A model generated the notes under the pieces. That model saw only the letters and a list, made by a program, of their open reading frames with translations. It searched no databases and was not told the origin of the DNA. The position numbers and the translations under genes were made by a program. A stretch of DNA of 64,000 nt from JAAYHV01 sp964400515 (lineage in GTDB: Bacteria; Bacillota; Clostridia; Peptostreptococcales; Anaerovoracaceae), in assembly GCA_964400515.1 (NCBI GenBank), contig CAYNTJ010000005.1, positions 62,001 to 126,000 on the forward strand, given 5' to 3'. Positions 33,537-41,969 of the stretch are shown piece after piece; within the stretch, counting starts at the first letter, position 1; each line of letters opens with the position of its first letter.

Positions 33537-34197
33537 TCAATGCCAAGTATATATACAAGACAACAATAAAATTTGTCCGCTATGCCACGGTGCTTTGGAA
33601 AGAATTGATGGTAATACTTCCATAAACAATTACCCCAATGTCCATCCAAAGAGAAAAAAGCTAAGTCTTTTTTTAAGAATATTTTTAGCTTTATCAATAG
33701 TAATAGAAACCATACTAATAACTATAAACTACTATACCGGACACGAAACTTGGTGGAGCCCTTTTATAGGATTATATCTTCTTTACGGATATTTCCTTAT
33801 GAGATTTGCATTGGTTAGATCGGGAAGCGGAAGATGGAGAGTTGTAATAGGAACATTCTTGATTGTTTTTCTGGTTATTACTGCCGATATGAGTAACGGT
33901 TATGATGGTTGGAGCGTAAATTTTATATTACCTATTGCTTTAGGGGTGCTGAACACATTATCACTGGTGTTCATCGTCATCAGGAGAAAAAATTGGCAAA
34001 GCTATTTGGTTTTTCAATTAACACTACTTGGTATAAGCTTGCTGTCATTGGTACTTATATTGCTAAATATAATAACTTATCCTATGGTAATTGTCTTGGT
34101 TAACATCTATATAGCCCTAAGCTTTATAACGGTAACAATAATCGGAGGCAATAAAGCTCTATATGAGCTAAAGCACAGGTTTCATATCAACAGATAG
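33523..34197 (+). CDS. DUF6320-like zinc-ribbon membrane protein
   Basis: A 224-residue protein with an N-terminal zinc ribbon (CNQCQVYIQDNNKICPLC, two CxxC pairs) and then about six hydrophobic helices. It is like DUF6320 proteins, which have no known function. ATG 33523 is chosen because GGAG lies seven bases upstream; earlier starts are inside the overlapping acyltransferase gene. The overlap with the gene before and the close spacing to the esterase after suggest the three act together on a membrane-associated substrate. Confidence 0.72.
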   Translation: MKKCNQCQVYIQDNNKICPLCHGALERIDGNTSINNYPNVHPKRKKLSLFLRIFLALSIVIETILITINYYTGHETWWSPFIGLYLLYGYFLMRFALVRSGSGRWRVVIGTFLIVFLVITADMSNGYDGWSVNFILPIALGVLNTLSLVFIVIRRKNWQSYLVFQLTLLGISLLSLVLILLNIITYPMVIVLVNIYIALSFITVTIIGGNKALYELKHRFHINR

Positions 34198-34209
34198 GTG
34201 GTGAGTCAT

Positions 34210-35193
34210 ATGATACCCGAAAAAGAAAGATTAGAAAAAAATCTGGAAAAGCATCATTTGGAGGGATTTATTAAAGACAGTTTAATAACCGATGAAAGCT
34301 TTAACGGAAGGTTAATTAGGGATATGATATCCGGCGTAACCTCTTTTGGGCAATACGGTGAACAAATAAAAAACGGGGAATGGCTTAAGAAAACATCCGA
34401 GCCAAGGTGGATTTGTCCTTTAAGGTTCACTTGGAAAACCTTCAGAATAGGAAATTTTGATATGGAATTAATCTCTCCCAGGGAAGGCCAAGGAGATACC
34501 GCAATATTGCAGCTTCACGGCGGCGGATTTGTGGGAGGTTTAAATAATATATACAGAACCTTTGCTTGCCTTTATGCCAACAGAAGCATTAACAGCGATA
34601 TATTAACCATAGACTATAGGCTGGCTCCTGAACACCCTTATCCCTTTGCTTTGATAGATGCAATTAATTCATATAAATGGTTAATTTATAGAGGCTATAA
34701 GAAAATAATTATAGCGGGAGATTCCGCAGGGGGCGGATTGGCTTTATCCCTATGCAGATATCTTCTCGATAAAGGCTACAAATCACCCAGCGGCATTATA
34801 GTCATGTCCCCTTGGACAGATCTAACCGTTTCCGGTGACTCTGTAAAATATAATTACAAATTAGATCCTTTATTTGGAGGAAGTCAAAACACACTGTTGT
34901 ATAGCAAAGATTATGTAAAAAACGCAGATCCAAGGGACCCATACTTATCCCCATTATTCGCAAGCTATGTCGGTTTCCCTAGGATGCTTATACAGGTCGG
35001 ATCATACGAAATGCTATTGGACGATTCAACAAGAGTTGCGGCCAAAGCAAAAATGGCCGGAGTAGATATAAAACTATCTATTTATGAAGGCATGTTTCAT
35101 AATTTTCAGAAGGCCATGTGGTTAATTAAAGAATCAAGAGATGCCTGGAATGAAATTGAAGAATTTTTAGAAGAAACAATCACACGGGATTAA
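34210..35193 (+). CDS. Alpha/beta hydrolase, HSL-type esterase
   Basis: A 327-residue carboxylesterase of the hormone-sensitive lipase group. The oxyanion motif HGGGF lies near residue 103, the nucleophile elbow GDSAGGG near 175, and the catalytic Asp and His are expected around LLDDSTR and MFHNFQ. It hydrolyses short acyl esters. ATG 34210 follows GGTGGTGAG; a GTG at 34198 would abut the upstream stop. It is the last gene of the run that starts at sdpR. With an acyltransferase two genes earlier, an acylation/deacylation pair is plausible. Its stop lies inside a bidirectional terminator. Confidence 0.85.
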   Translation: MIPEKERLEKNLEKHHLEGFIKDSLITDESFNGRLIRDMISGVTSFGQYGEQIKNGEWLKKTSEPRWICPLRFTWKTFRIGNFDMELISPREGQGDTAILQLHGGGFVGGLNNIYRTFACLYANRSINSDILTIDYRLAPEHPYPFALIDAINSYKWLIYRGYKKIIIAGDSAGGGLALSLCRYLLDKGYKSPSGIIVMSPWTDLTVSGDSVKYNYKLDPLFGGSQNTLLYSKDYVKNADPRDPYLSPLFASYVGFPRMLIQVGSYEMLLDDSTRVAAKAKMAGVDIKLSIYEGMFHNFQKAMWLIKESRDAWNEIEEFLEETITRD

Positions 35194-35207
35194 CCGTGTG
35201 ATTTTAT
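35178..35207. terminator. Bidirectional terminator with shared stop codons in the loop
   Basis: A perfect 10-bp stem (AATCACACGG at 35178-35187, CCGTGTGATT at 35194-35203) with loop GATTAA, followed by Ts on the plus strand and preceded by As. TTAA in the loop supplies the TAA stop of both convergent genes. Confidence 0.85.
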
Positions 35208-36140
35208 TATATCCGTAAACAATTTTTCATCAATATTGCCTCCGCTTAACACACAAGCAACCTTATTGCCAAAACGCCTTTTATCATTAAGCACTGCCGC
35301 TACAGATACTGCCCCTGAGGGTTCTACTATAACCTTTTCCTTTAAAGCCAAAAAGGCTACTGCTTCAGTGATGCTCCTTTCACTAACTAATACAACATCA
35401 TCAATGCATTCATCCTTAGACTCATAGGCAAGTTCCCCTATGCCTCCAATTAGTGCTTCGCATATCGACTCATCATTGGGATATTGCTTATAACAAAAAT
35501 TATCATTTATTGAAGCCTTCATAGCAGGACAAGCCTCGGTTTGTACTCCGATTATCCTAACGCTAGGTTTAATAAGTTTTGCCCCATAAGCAACTCCGGT
35601 TATTAAACCGCCACCACCAACAGGAACCAAAATGCTCTCGATTTCCGGTTGTTCCATCATAATTTCAAGGCCTACTGTACCCTGTCCTGCATATACCAAA
35701 GGATCTTTATCATAGGGATCAATATAGGTCATCCCACTTCTTTCTACATATTCTTCTCCCATCGTGTGAGCCTCATCATAATTGTCACCAAGAAAAATTA
35801 CTTCCCCTCCGTATTTTTTTATGGCATCTGTTTTAGCCTTTGGCGTAATACCGGGCACTATTATTATTGCTTTATTTATACCCAGAAGTTTTGCGCAGTA
35901 ACTTACCGACAAGCCATGGTTCCCCGAAGAAATTGTAACCACACCTTTCTTTTTTTCATCATCACTTAGGGACAGCATCCTATTCATTGCTCCCCTTAGC
36001 TTAAAACTTTTCACGGGTTGCAAGCACTCTTTTTTTAAATATACTTCATTTTCTGCATCGCTTATAGATATGGCTTTATCTAAGGGTGTCTTATATACTA
36101 TTTCCTTTATATTTGAGTAAGCCAAATTAACGTCTATCAT
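35190..36140 (-). CDS. PLP-dependent dehydratase, threonine/hydroxyaspartate dehydratase fold (EutB/BhcB-like)
   Basis: A 316-residue fold-type II PLP enzyme without a regulatory ACT domain. The PLP lysine is in VKSFKLRGAMNR (about residue 46), the SSGNHGLS loop near 71 and the phosphate loop PVGGGGLITG near 172. The compact size fits catabolic threonine, serine or 3-hydroxyaspartate dehydratases and the EutB protein of hydroxyectoine use. Such enzymes remove water from beta-hydroxy amino acids to give an enamine/imine. It is the last gene of an operon that also carries an ornithine-cyclodeaminase-fold reductase, the usual partner of EutB and BhcB. The substrate is unknown. Confidence 0.82.
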   Translation of the reverse strand: MIDVNLAYSNIKEIVYKTPLDKAISISDAENEVYLKKECLQPVKSFKLRGAMNRMLSLSDDEKKKGVVTISSGNHGLSVSYCAKLLGINKAIIIVPGITPKAKTDAIKKYGGEVIFLGDNYDEAHTMGEEYVERSGMTYIDPYDKDPLVYAGQGTVGLEIMMEQPEIESILVPVGGGGLITGVAYGAKLIKPSVRIIGVQTEACPAMKASINDNFCYKQYPNDESICEALIGGIGELAYESKDECIDDVVLVSERSITEAVAFLALKEKVIVEPSGAVSVAAVLNDKRRFGNKVACVLSGGNIDEKLFTDIIKSHG

Positions 36141-36149
36141 CTATCCCTC

Positions 36150-37274
36150 CTAACTTTCAAATTGCTTTAAAAATTCAGTTATTTTCTCCATACCGGCTTT
36201 TTCAACCTCCGGGCTATTGCAATAACCGATTCTCAAGAACCCTTCCATATCCAAAGCAGAACCAGGCAAAAGCATTACTCCGGTTTCTTCAAGTAATTTT
36301 ATACACAAATCTACCGAAGGCATATCAATATCATATTTAAGGAATGCTGTGGTGCCTCCTTTAGGCTTAACATATGAGATCAGTTTCTCCCCGTTTACCC
36401 ATTCATCCAACAATTTTGCATTTTCCCTGACTATTTTTAGATTTCTTTCAAGGATTTTTTCCTTATTCTTTAATGCTATAGTTGCAAGTCTATCATCTAT
36501 CATCCCCACACTTATTACATGATAATCCCTTTGTCTGTTTATCCTTTCGATAAATTCCTCGGGTCCGGCTATCCATCCCAATCTAATACCTGCCATGGAA
36601 AATGTTTTAGACATGCTTGCAGTACTTATTCCCTTTTCGTATAAATCAACTATTGAAGTTGTAAAACTATTACCTTCATGAGTGAGCCCTCTATAAGCTT
36701 CATCGCAAATAATATAAGCATCTACTGATTTTGCGATTTTTACGATTTCTTTAAGAAAATCATCATCCATAACAGCTCCCGTAGGGTTATTAGGATTATT
36801 GATACATATAAGTTTGGTATTATCATTTGCAAGCTTTTTTAATTGCTGCAAATCAGGCAAAAATTCATTTTCATACTTTAGAGGAAGTATTTTTACTTCC
36901 GCTCCTATTGACTCTGGTATGGAATAATGTTGCTGATATGTGGGCAATACAGAAATAACTCTATCTCCCGGTTCAACCAAAGTCATTATGGATAGTGCGT
37001 TTGCCCCTATTGCCCCATGGGTAACAGTAGTGTTTTCTATACTAACATTTTTGTATAGCTTGCATATTTGTTCTCTCAATTCCAAAGACCCTTCAATGGC
37101 CCCGTATGTCAATTTCATATTACATAGTTCATCATAAAAGCTTTCCGTTAAGCCTGCCATTTCAAGCAGTTCTCCAACCTTAAGCGATTCTACACAAGTT
37201 TCTGCCAGATTATATACACAATTGTTTTCGTATAGGTTCATCCATATTTCAACCCCAAAATCTTTTATTTTCAT
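36150..37274 (-). CDS. Class I/II PLP aminotransferase
   Basis: A 374-residue fold-type I aminotransferase. Motifs: NNPNNPTGAV, ICDEAYRGL with the PLP-pyridine aspartate, SMSKTFSMAGIRLGW with the Schiff-base lysine near 223, and FLRIGYCNS with the carboxylate-binding arginine. The N-terminus (LAETCVESLKVGELLEMAG) sets it apart from standard aspartate aminotransferases and resembles capreomycidine-synthase-like relatives. AGGAGG precedes ATG 37274. It lies eight bases after the reductase gene and nine before the dehydratase gene, so the three probably treat one amino acid. Confidence 0.83.
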   Translation of the reverse strand: MKIKDFGVEIWMNLYENNCVYNLAETCVESLKVGELLEMAGLTESFYDELCNMKLTYGAIEGSLELREQICKLYKNVSIENTTVTHGAIGANALSIMTLVEPGDRVISVLPTYQQHYSIPESIGAEVKILPLKYENEFLPDLQQLKKLANDNTKLICINNPNNPTGAVMDDDFLKEIVKIAKSVDAYIICDEAYRGLTHEGNSFTTSIVDLYEKGISTASMSKTFSMAGIRLGWIAGPEEFIERINRQRDYHVISVGMIDDRLATIALKNKEKILERNLKIVRENAKLLDEWVNGEKLISYVKPKGGTTAFLKYDIDMPSVDLCIKLLEETGVMLLPGSALDMEGFLRIGYCNSPEVEKAGMEKITEFLKQFES

Positions 37275-37282
37275 AACTCCTC

Positions 37283-38275
37283 CTATAGCTTAACAGTGGT
37301 TCCCAAACCCTGTTTTCTTGCCTTATCTATTGCCAAGGTCCCTGTCAATAAATCTAAAAGAGCAGTACCGGTAGCATCAAATACCGTAATATCTTCTTCA
37401 GACATTCGCCCTTTTATACCCCCGCTTATTACCTCGCCAATTTCACCTAATATATCATCTTTGCTAATAATACCTTTTTTGATAGGTATTTCTATCTCGC
37501 CCACGTTAATGTTTTGCTCAATGTCGTCAACGAAAATTCTGGCATTCCTTAGTATCTCAGGATCGATTTCTTCCTTTCCTGACATATCAGCTCCAATGCA
37601 ACTGAAATGTGTGCCGGGTTTAACCCATTCTTTCATTATGATCGGCTCTTTAGAAGGGGTAGCCGTTATTATTATGTCACTTTCCAAAGTGGCCTTCTCA
37701 ATATCTGTAACTGCTTCAAACCTAACATCTTTATATGCTTTTTCCAGTTTTGCAACCATCTTTTCCGCATACTTAACATCTATCGGATCATATATTTTTA
37801 CATTACAAACAGATGGAACTGCCATTAAAGTCTCGGGTATCATAAAGCTAGCCACATGACCTGCTCCCACCATCATAAGATTTTTAGCGTCCTTCTTTGC
37901 CAAATACTTGGCTCCTATTGCTCCTGCTGCACCGGTTCTGATTCCCGTAACATATGAACCGTCTAGTATTCCCTTTGGAGCTCCGGTATTTGCATCGCAT
38001 ATAAGAATGGTACCCATTAACATAGGCAAACCTTTCTTTTCATTATCACCAAACCATGAAACTAGCTTTAATCCGAATATTTCAGAATCCATAAGCCATC
38101 CTGATTTAATATCCATGTCTGCTACTCCCGGGTTGAACTCATGAAATACTAAAGGAAAAACAATACTCCTATTATTGGCCTTCTGCACATATACATCCTC
38201 TACGGTTTTTATAACTTCTTCGTATTTTAACAACTTTTCACTTTCTTCGGCATTAATAATTATTATCTCGTTCAT
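37283..38275 (-). CDS. Ornithine cyclodeaminase/mu-crystallin family reductase or dehydrogenase
   Basis: A 330-residue NAD(P)-binding protein. PKGILDGSYVTGIRTGAAGAIG and the Rossmann motif LMMVGAGHVASFMIPE (about 140) with HFSCIGADMSGKEEI are family landmarks. Members include ornithine cyclodeaminase, delta1-pyrroline-2-carboxylate reductase, EutC, iminosuccinate reductase BhcD and alanine dehydrogenases. Imine reduction is the most likely reaction because a dehydratase producing imines is encoded two genes on. ATG 38275 is used since GGAGG is eight bases upstream. It may also reduce pyrroline-2-carboxylate from the aconitase X reaction, a speculative link. Confidence 0.82.
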   Translation of the reverse strand: MNEIIIINAEESEKLLKYEEVIKTVEDVYVQKANNRSIVFPLVFHEFNPGVADMDIKSGWLMDSEIFGLKLVSWFGDNEKKGLPMLMGTILICDANTGAPKGILDGSYVTGIRTGAAGAIGAKYLAKKDAKNLMMVGAGHVASFMIPETLMAVPSVCNVKIYDPIDVKYAEKMVAKLEKAYKDVRFEAVTDIEKATLESDIIITATPSKEPIIMKEWVKPGTHFSCIGADMSGKEEIDPEILRNARIFVDDIEQNINVGEIEIPIKKGIISKDDILGEIGEVISGGIKGRMSEEDITVFDATGTALLDLLTGTLAIDKARKQGLGTTVKL

Positions 38276-38313
38276 ATAATACACCTCCTATTAAATATTA
38301 TTATATATCCCTC

Positions 38314-39525
38314 TTATATTATATTCTTTGTAGTTATTATAATATTAGCAAAATATTTTTGTAAAAAAACAAGGGGATTAGTTTCCCCCGTTACCTTGTT
38401 AATCTTATATACTTTCATAGTTAAGTAAAGCTCTATATAACCATTACCATTTTCGCTTAATAACTCCTTTAATTTGTTTATCCTATATCTTATCGTATTT
38501 GGATGTTGATGTAGCTTTTTTGATGTTTCCAGTATATCACCTTCATTATCTATAAAAACTTCTGCAGTTTCCATAAAATATGAATTATATTGTTTGTCAT
38601 GCTCATTTATTAGTGAAATGTATTCTTCACACTGTTTGAAAAGCCCTATATTTTTGACTTTTGGTAACAACATTTTATATACACCAATATTGTCATAGGA
38701 ACATATTTCCATGCCTTCAATACTTGAAACTTCCGCCGCAATAAGTCCTCTGTCTATGGTATTTTTTATATCATATTTATTACTGTCATTTAACTGATAC
38801 CCTAAATAATAATTCTCTTTATCGATTAGATTTAATGTGGATTTTAATAAGCTGCTGCCCTTTGGGGCTTCATCATAGTTTAAAAAAAACATCAACCCGT
38901 CTTTATAAAGTCCCATGTATATTTCATTCTTTATTGGCATAGCATCAATCATGCTTTCCAAAGCTTTGCACTCATCAATTAGTACTCTTTCTTCGCGATC
39001 CTTCTGTAATCCGTACAAAACTGCAGTATGCTTAAATGATACTTTATTTACCTCTGCCATTAGTTCACCTAATTCGGCAGAACCCATTTCTCCCTTTAGA
39101 AGCTTGTCTATTTTAAGCTGAAAATCACTATACTTGTTGCTACTGTTTATAAGGTTTTTTATTCCTACTATTATATCCTCTGCGTAGACTTCCGTTGGAT
39201 AGAAAAGTATAGGTATATCTAATTCATCCGCCCTTATGATACAACTCTTTGGGATTTCTTTATAGAAAACCTCCTTAATGGCAAGTCCTGCTATTCCGGC
39301 GTCTAAAAGCGCATTGATATATATCTCTACCTCTTCCACCGAATCCTTGCAAACAAATAATGTGGTCAAAACAAAATCACCCTTACCAAAGGAAAATGGA
39401 ATTTGCTCTATGCTTTCATAGTCATGAATTCCTATATTTTTTAAGATATTCGTTTTGCCCGTGCTATTAGTTATACGTCTAAAACCTTTAAATTCAGACA
39501 TCTTGAGTACATCAGAAATATACAT
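38314..39525 (-). CDS. PucR-family transcriptional regulator
   Basis: A 403-residue regulator. An N-terminal PucR domain (about 1-125, DFVLTTLFVCKDS, LLDAGIAGLAIKEV) is followed by a GGDEF-like middle part and a C-terminal helix-turn-helix of PucR type (GDILETSKKLHQHPNTIRYRINKLKELL). Relatives control purine, ectoine-like or amino-acid catabolism and respond to intermediates. It lies inside the operon, 38 bases before the reductase gene, so it probably controls its own operon. A GGAGAG site precedes ATG 39525. Confidence 0.85.
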   Translation of the reverse strand: MYISDVLKMSEFKGFRRITNSTGKTNILKNIGIHDYESIEQIPFSFGKGDFVLTTLFVCKDSVEEVEIYINALLDAGIAGLAIKEVFYKEIPKSCIIRADELDIPILFYPTEVYAEDIIVGIKNLINSSNKYSDFQLKIDKLLKGEMGSAELGELMAEVNKVSFKHTAVLYGLQKDREERVLIDECKALESMIDAMPIKNEIYMGLYKDGLMFFLNYDEAPKGSSLLKSTLNLIDKENYYLGYQLNDSNKYDIKNTIDRGLIAAEVSSIEGMEICSYDNIGVYKMLLPKVKNIGLFKQCEEYISLINEHDKQYNSYFMETAEVFIDNEGDILETSKKLHQHPNTIRYRINKLKELLSENGNGYIELYLTMKVYKINKVTGETNPLVFLQKYFANIIITTKNII

Positions 39526-39534
39526 ATGTCTCTC

Positions 39535-39654
39535 CTAACCCATTAAAGCCACTCCTGTTGTTATAATGGCAAATAACACCATAGAAATAATTATAACCAA
39601 TGCAACGATTCTATTAAACTTTTGTTTTTTCTTGTATGAATTTTTCTTGTTCAA
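39535..39654 (-). CDS. Small single-pass membrane protein (39 residues, DUF4044-like)
   Basis: A short frame starting with TTG at 39654 (MNKKNSYKKKQKFNRIVAL) and ending at TAG 39535. It has a very basic first third and one hydrophobic helix of about 20 residues, the layout of the small DUF4044 proteins of Firmicutes. GAGGAG lies seven bases upstream of the TTG, which marks it as a real translation start. It overlaps the 3' end of the EamA gene by 41 bases in another frame, and its stop overlaps the ribosome site of the PucR gene. Function unknown; the DUF4044 match is from memory of the pattern. Confidence 0.6.
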   Translation of the reverse strand: MNKKNSYKKKQKFNRIVALVIIISMVLFAIITTGVALMG

Positions 39655-40558
39655 GTCTCTTCTCCTCTTTTATATCTTCTATTCCATGTTTAATAATACC
39701 AAATACTATAAGCATTACTCCCACCGCCTTGTATATGCTCATGGAATCTCCCACAATTAAAACACCACTGATAACTCCTATTATAGTAACACTATTGGAA
39801 ATAAACAAAGATGTTTGAGCAGGATTAAGTCTGCCATTGACCCTATTATACATTATAAAGCAGATTATTGAACAAAAAACCGCTAAATAAACAAGGGCAA
39901 CAAGTGGTCTCCAATCGGAAAACACCCCCACATATCCATCTATTAAAGAGCCTCTCATTAGAGAAAGGGTATTAAAGCATATTGCTCCGCTTATGGTCAT
40001 CGCTACAACTACTTCAGTAGCAGTATAAGAGGCTGCCAGTTTATTACTCAAAACCGTAAATGTGCCTGCTAGTATAACGCATAAAAATAAATATGCATAT
40101 CCGGTAATATCTCCTTTTATCTGAAAGCTAGGTTCAAAGGCCACTGTCAAAATTACGCCCAAAAAACATATCATAGCTGCTGATATCGTACCGATTTTTA
40201 CCCTCTCCCTTAGAATAATAGCCACAATAAAAGCCGTCATAATGGGAACTAAAGCCAGCATAATAGATGCTTCAGAAGCCGTGGTTTTTTCTATTCCCAA
40301 TGATTCCACAAGAGAATAAAGTCCCGGTTGTATTATTGAAAGCACCACCAAGTGTTTAGTGGGTTTCCCTTTATAATTTACTTTAAGTGTGCCCCTAGCC
40401 ACCAAAGCCAATGCCAAGAATGCAGCAATTGTCCATCTTACCGAAAGATAATCATAAGGAGATATATAATTTAATGCAATTTTTATTGCTACAAATGATG
40501 TTCCCCAAAATATGCCTATCAAAAGCACCTGTAAATATAAACCTTTTTTATTATTCAT
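39614..40558 (-). CDS. EamA/DMT-family membrane transporter
   Basis: A 314-residue drug/metabolite transporter with about ten helices in two EamA repeats (GIFWGTSFVAIKIALNYISP near the N-terminus; second repeat from about 150). Such proteins move amino acids or metabolites, usually outward. ATG 40558 overlaps the end of the aminotransferase gene; a TTG at 40570 is the alternative and neither has an ideal ribosome site. Operon membership suggests that it carries the substrate or product of the neighbouring amino-acid enzymes. The direction of transport is not known. Confidence 0.82.
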   Translation of the reverse strand: MNNKKGLYLQVLLIGIFWGTSFVAIKIALNYISPYDYLSVRWTIAAFLALALVARGTLKVNYKGKPTKHLVVLSIIQPGLYSLVESLGIEKTTASEASIMLALVPIMTAFIVAIILRERVKIGTISAAMICFLGVILTVAFEPSFQIKGDITGYAYLFLCVILAGTFTVLSNKLAASYTATEVVVAMTISGAICFNTLSLMRGSLIDGYVGVFSDWRPLVALVYLAVFCSIICFIMYNRVNGRLNPAQTSLFISNSVTIIGVISGVLIVGDSMSIYKAVGVMLIVFGIIKHGIEDIKEEKRLEQEKFIQEKTKV

Positions 40559-41726
40559 CCTTTTTACCAAATATGCTCATTCTTTCTATTCTGTCAAAGG
40601 CAATTTTCATTGTCTTTACATCTTTTGTGCATGCCATCCTGACATATCCTTCTCCGCATTTACCGAAGCCGTTGCCGGGAATCATAAGTATATGTGCTTC
40701 TTCGAAAAGCTTTTCCGTAACATCTTTAGATGTTAATCCCGTATCTTTAATGTTAATAAAAAGATAAAAACTCCCTTTAGGAGGATAAATTACATGCATG
40801 TTTTTTATCCCATTTACCCTCTTAGCCGCATAAAACATTCTTTCCCTATATTCTTCAATTATTTTAGGTTGTATATTTCTCCTGTTTCTAAGAGCATGTA
40901 TTGCAGCTCTTTGGGATACAGAAGGCGCTGTGAAAACCACATTTTCATTTATTTTTTGAATTGTCTCTATTATCTCTTCTTCAGCTATAATATTACCTAT
41001 TCTCCAACCTGTCATAATAAAATTCTTGGAAAAAGAGTTGATGGTAATAGTTCTTTCTTTGGCCCCCTCCAAAGAAAGAAATGGTACAAATTTCCTTTCA
41101 AAGCTGTAAGCCGTATATATTTCATCGGATATTATAACCAAGTCATGTTCTATTGCAGTCTTTAATATTTCTTCCATGTTTTCAATTGTTAAAACAGAAC
41201 CCGTGGGATTACTTGGAGAATTAACTATTATAGCCTTTGTTTTGTCATTAATATGCTTTTCTAAAGTTTTAGTATCTATTTGAAAGTCATCCTCTTCATA
41301 GGTTGGCAATTCCACAGGAACCCCCCGGGCTAATTTTATCTGTTGCTCATATGGAGTAAAGTAAGGCGCTTGCATCAATACCTCATCGCCATCATCAATA
41401 ATTGCCTCTAAAACCAAGTACATGGCTATACATCCCGATGCACTTATAAAAACTTCGTTATCAGGCAATTTAATATCATACTCTTCATCATAAAACCTGC
41501 AGATTTCATCAATCAGCTCCTTATCACCCCTAAAGTCAGTGTACTTGGTGTGTCCTGCTTTTGCATCCAGAAATGCATTTTCAATAATATAATCATCAGT
41601 AATCAAGTCCGGATCTCCCAAACTAAAATTAATTACATCATCATAAAGTCTGCTTTTACTGTCAGTATCACCCATTGCAGTTCTGACCGAATCTCTGTAT
41701 CTCTTTGCTATAAATCTATTCCCCAT
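40551..41726 (-). CDS. Class I PLP aminotransferase (aspartate aminotransferase-like)
   Basis: A 391-residue fold-type I aminotransferase with NFSLGDPDLITDDYII, NSPSNPTGSVL, IISDEIYTAYSF, the lysine motif SFSKNFIMTGWRIG near 237 and GEGYVRMACT with the C-terminal arginine. It resembles the large set of aspartate/aromatic/alanine aminotransferases. It is the first gene of the seven-gene operon driven from 41757-41785, with GAGGGG nine bases upstream of ATG. It would pass amino groups to 2-oxoglutarate or pyruvate. Two aminotransferases in one operon suggest a pathway with two amino-group exchanges. Confidence 0.85.
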   Translation of the reverse strand: MGNRFIAKRYRDSVRTAMGDTDSKSRLYDDVINFSLGDPDLITDDYIIENAFLDAKAGHTKYTDFRGDKELIDEICRFYDEEYDIKLPDNEVFISASGCIAMYLVLEAIIDDGDEVLMQAPYFTPYEQQIKLARGVPVELPTYEEDDFQIDTKTLEKHINDKTKAIIVNSPSNPTGSVLTIENMEEILKTAIEHDLVIISDEIYTAYSFERKFVPFLSLEGAKERTITINSFSKNFIMTGWRIGNIIAEEEIIETIQKINENVVFTAPSVSQRAAIHALRNRRNIQPKIIEEYRERMFYAAKRVNGIKNMHVIYPPKGSFYLFINIKDTGLTSKDVTEKLFEEAHILMIPGNGFGKCGEGYVRMACTKDVKTMKIAFDRIERMSIFGKKDE

Positions 41727-41756
41727 TTTTTATTACCCCTCTTAATTTATTATTCC

Positions 41757-41785
41757 ATTATATTTTACCTATGAAATAAATGCAA
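41757..41785 (-). promoter_or_regulatory. Sigma-A promoter of the aminotransferase-PucR operon
   Basis: Minus-strand TTGCAT (41785-41780), 17-base spacer, perfect TATAAT (41762-41757), about 30 bases before ATG 41726. Confidence 0.75.
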
Positions 41786-41938
41786 GTATTCTAAAAAGCT
41801 GTACTCATCTATTTTTTAACAATCCATCACCCTGTTTTTTATACAAACCCGATTTACCAATAAGCTGCTTCGTTACGGTATTATTGCCGCTCCATAAATC
41901 ACTAAGGGGAATCTAAAATGTTCAATATATTATTAATT

Positions 41939-41964
41939 AGGGAGTATGCACTTGCATACTCCCT
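41939..41964. terminator. Strong hairpin after atpC, probable operon terminator
   Basis: A perfect 12-bp stem (41939-41950 and 41953-41964; AGGGAGTATGCA arm) with a two-base loop, six bases past the atpC stop. The better T-tract is on the plus strand; on the transcribed strand only AATTAATAATAT follows. Confidence 0.6.
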
Positions 41965-41969
41965 TTCTT

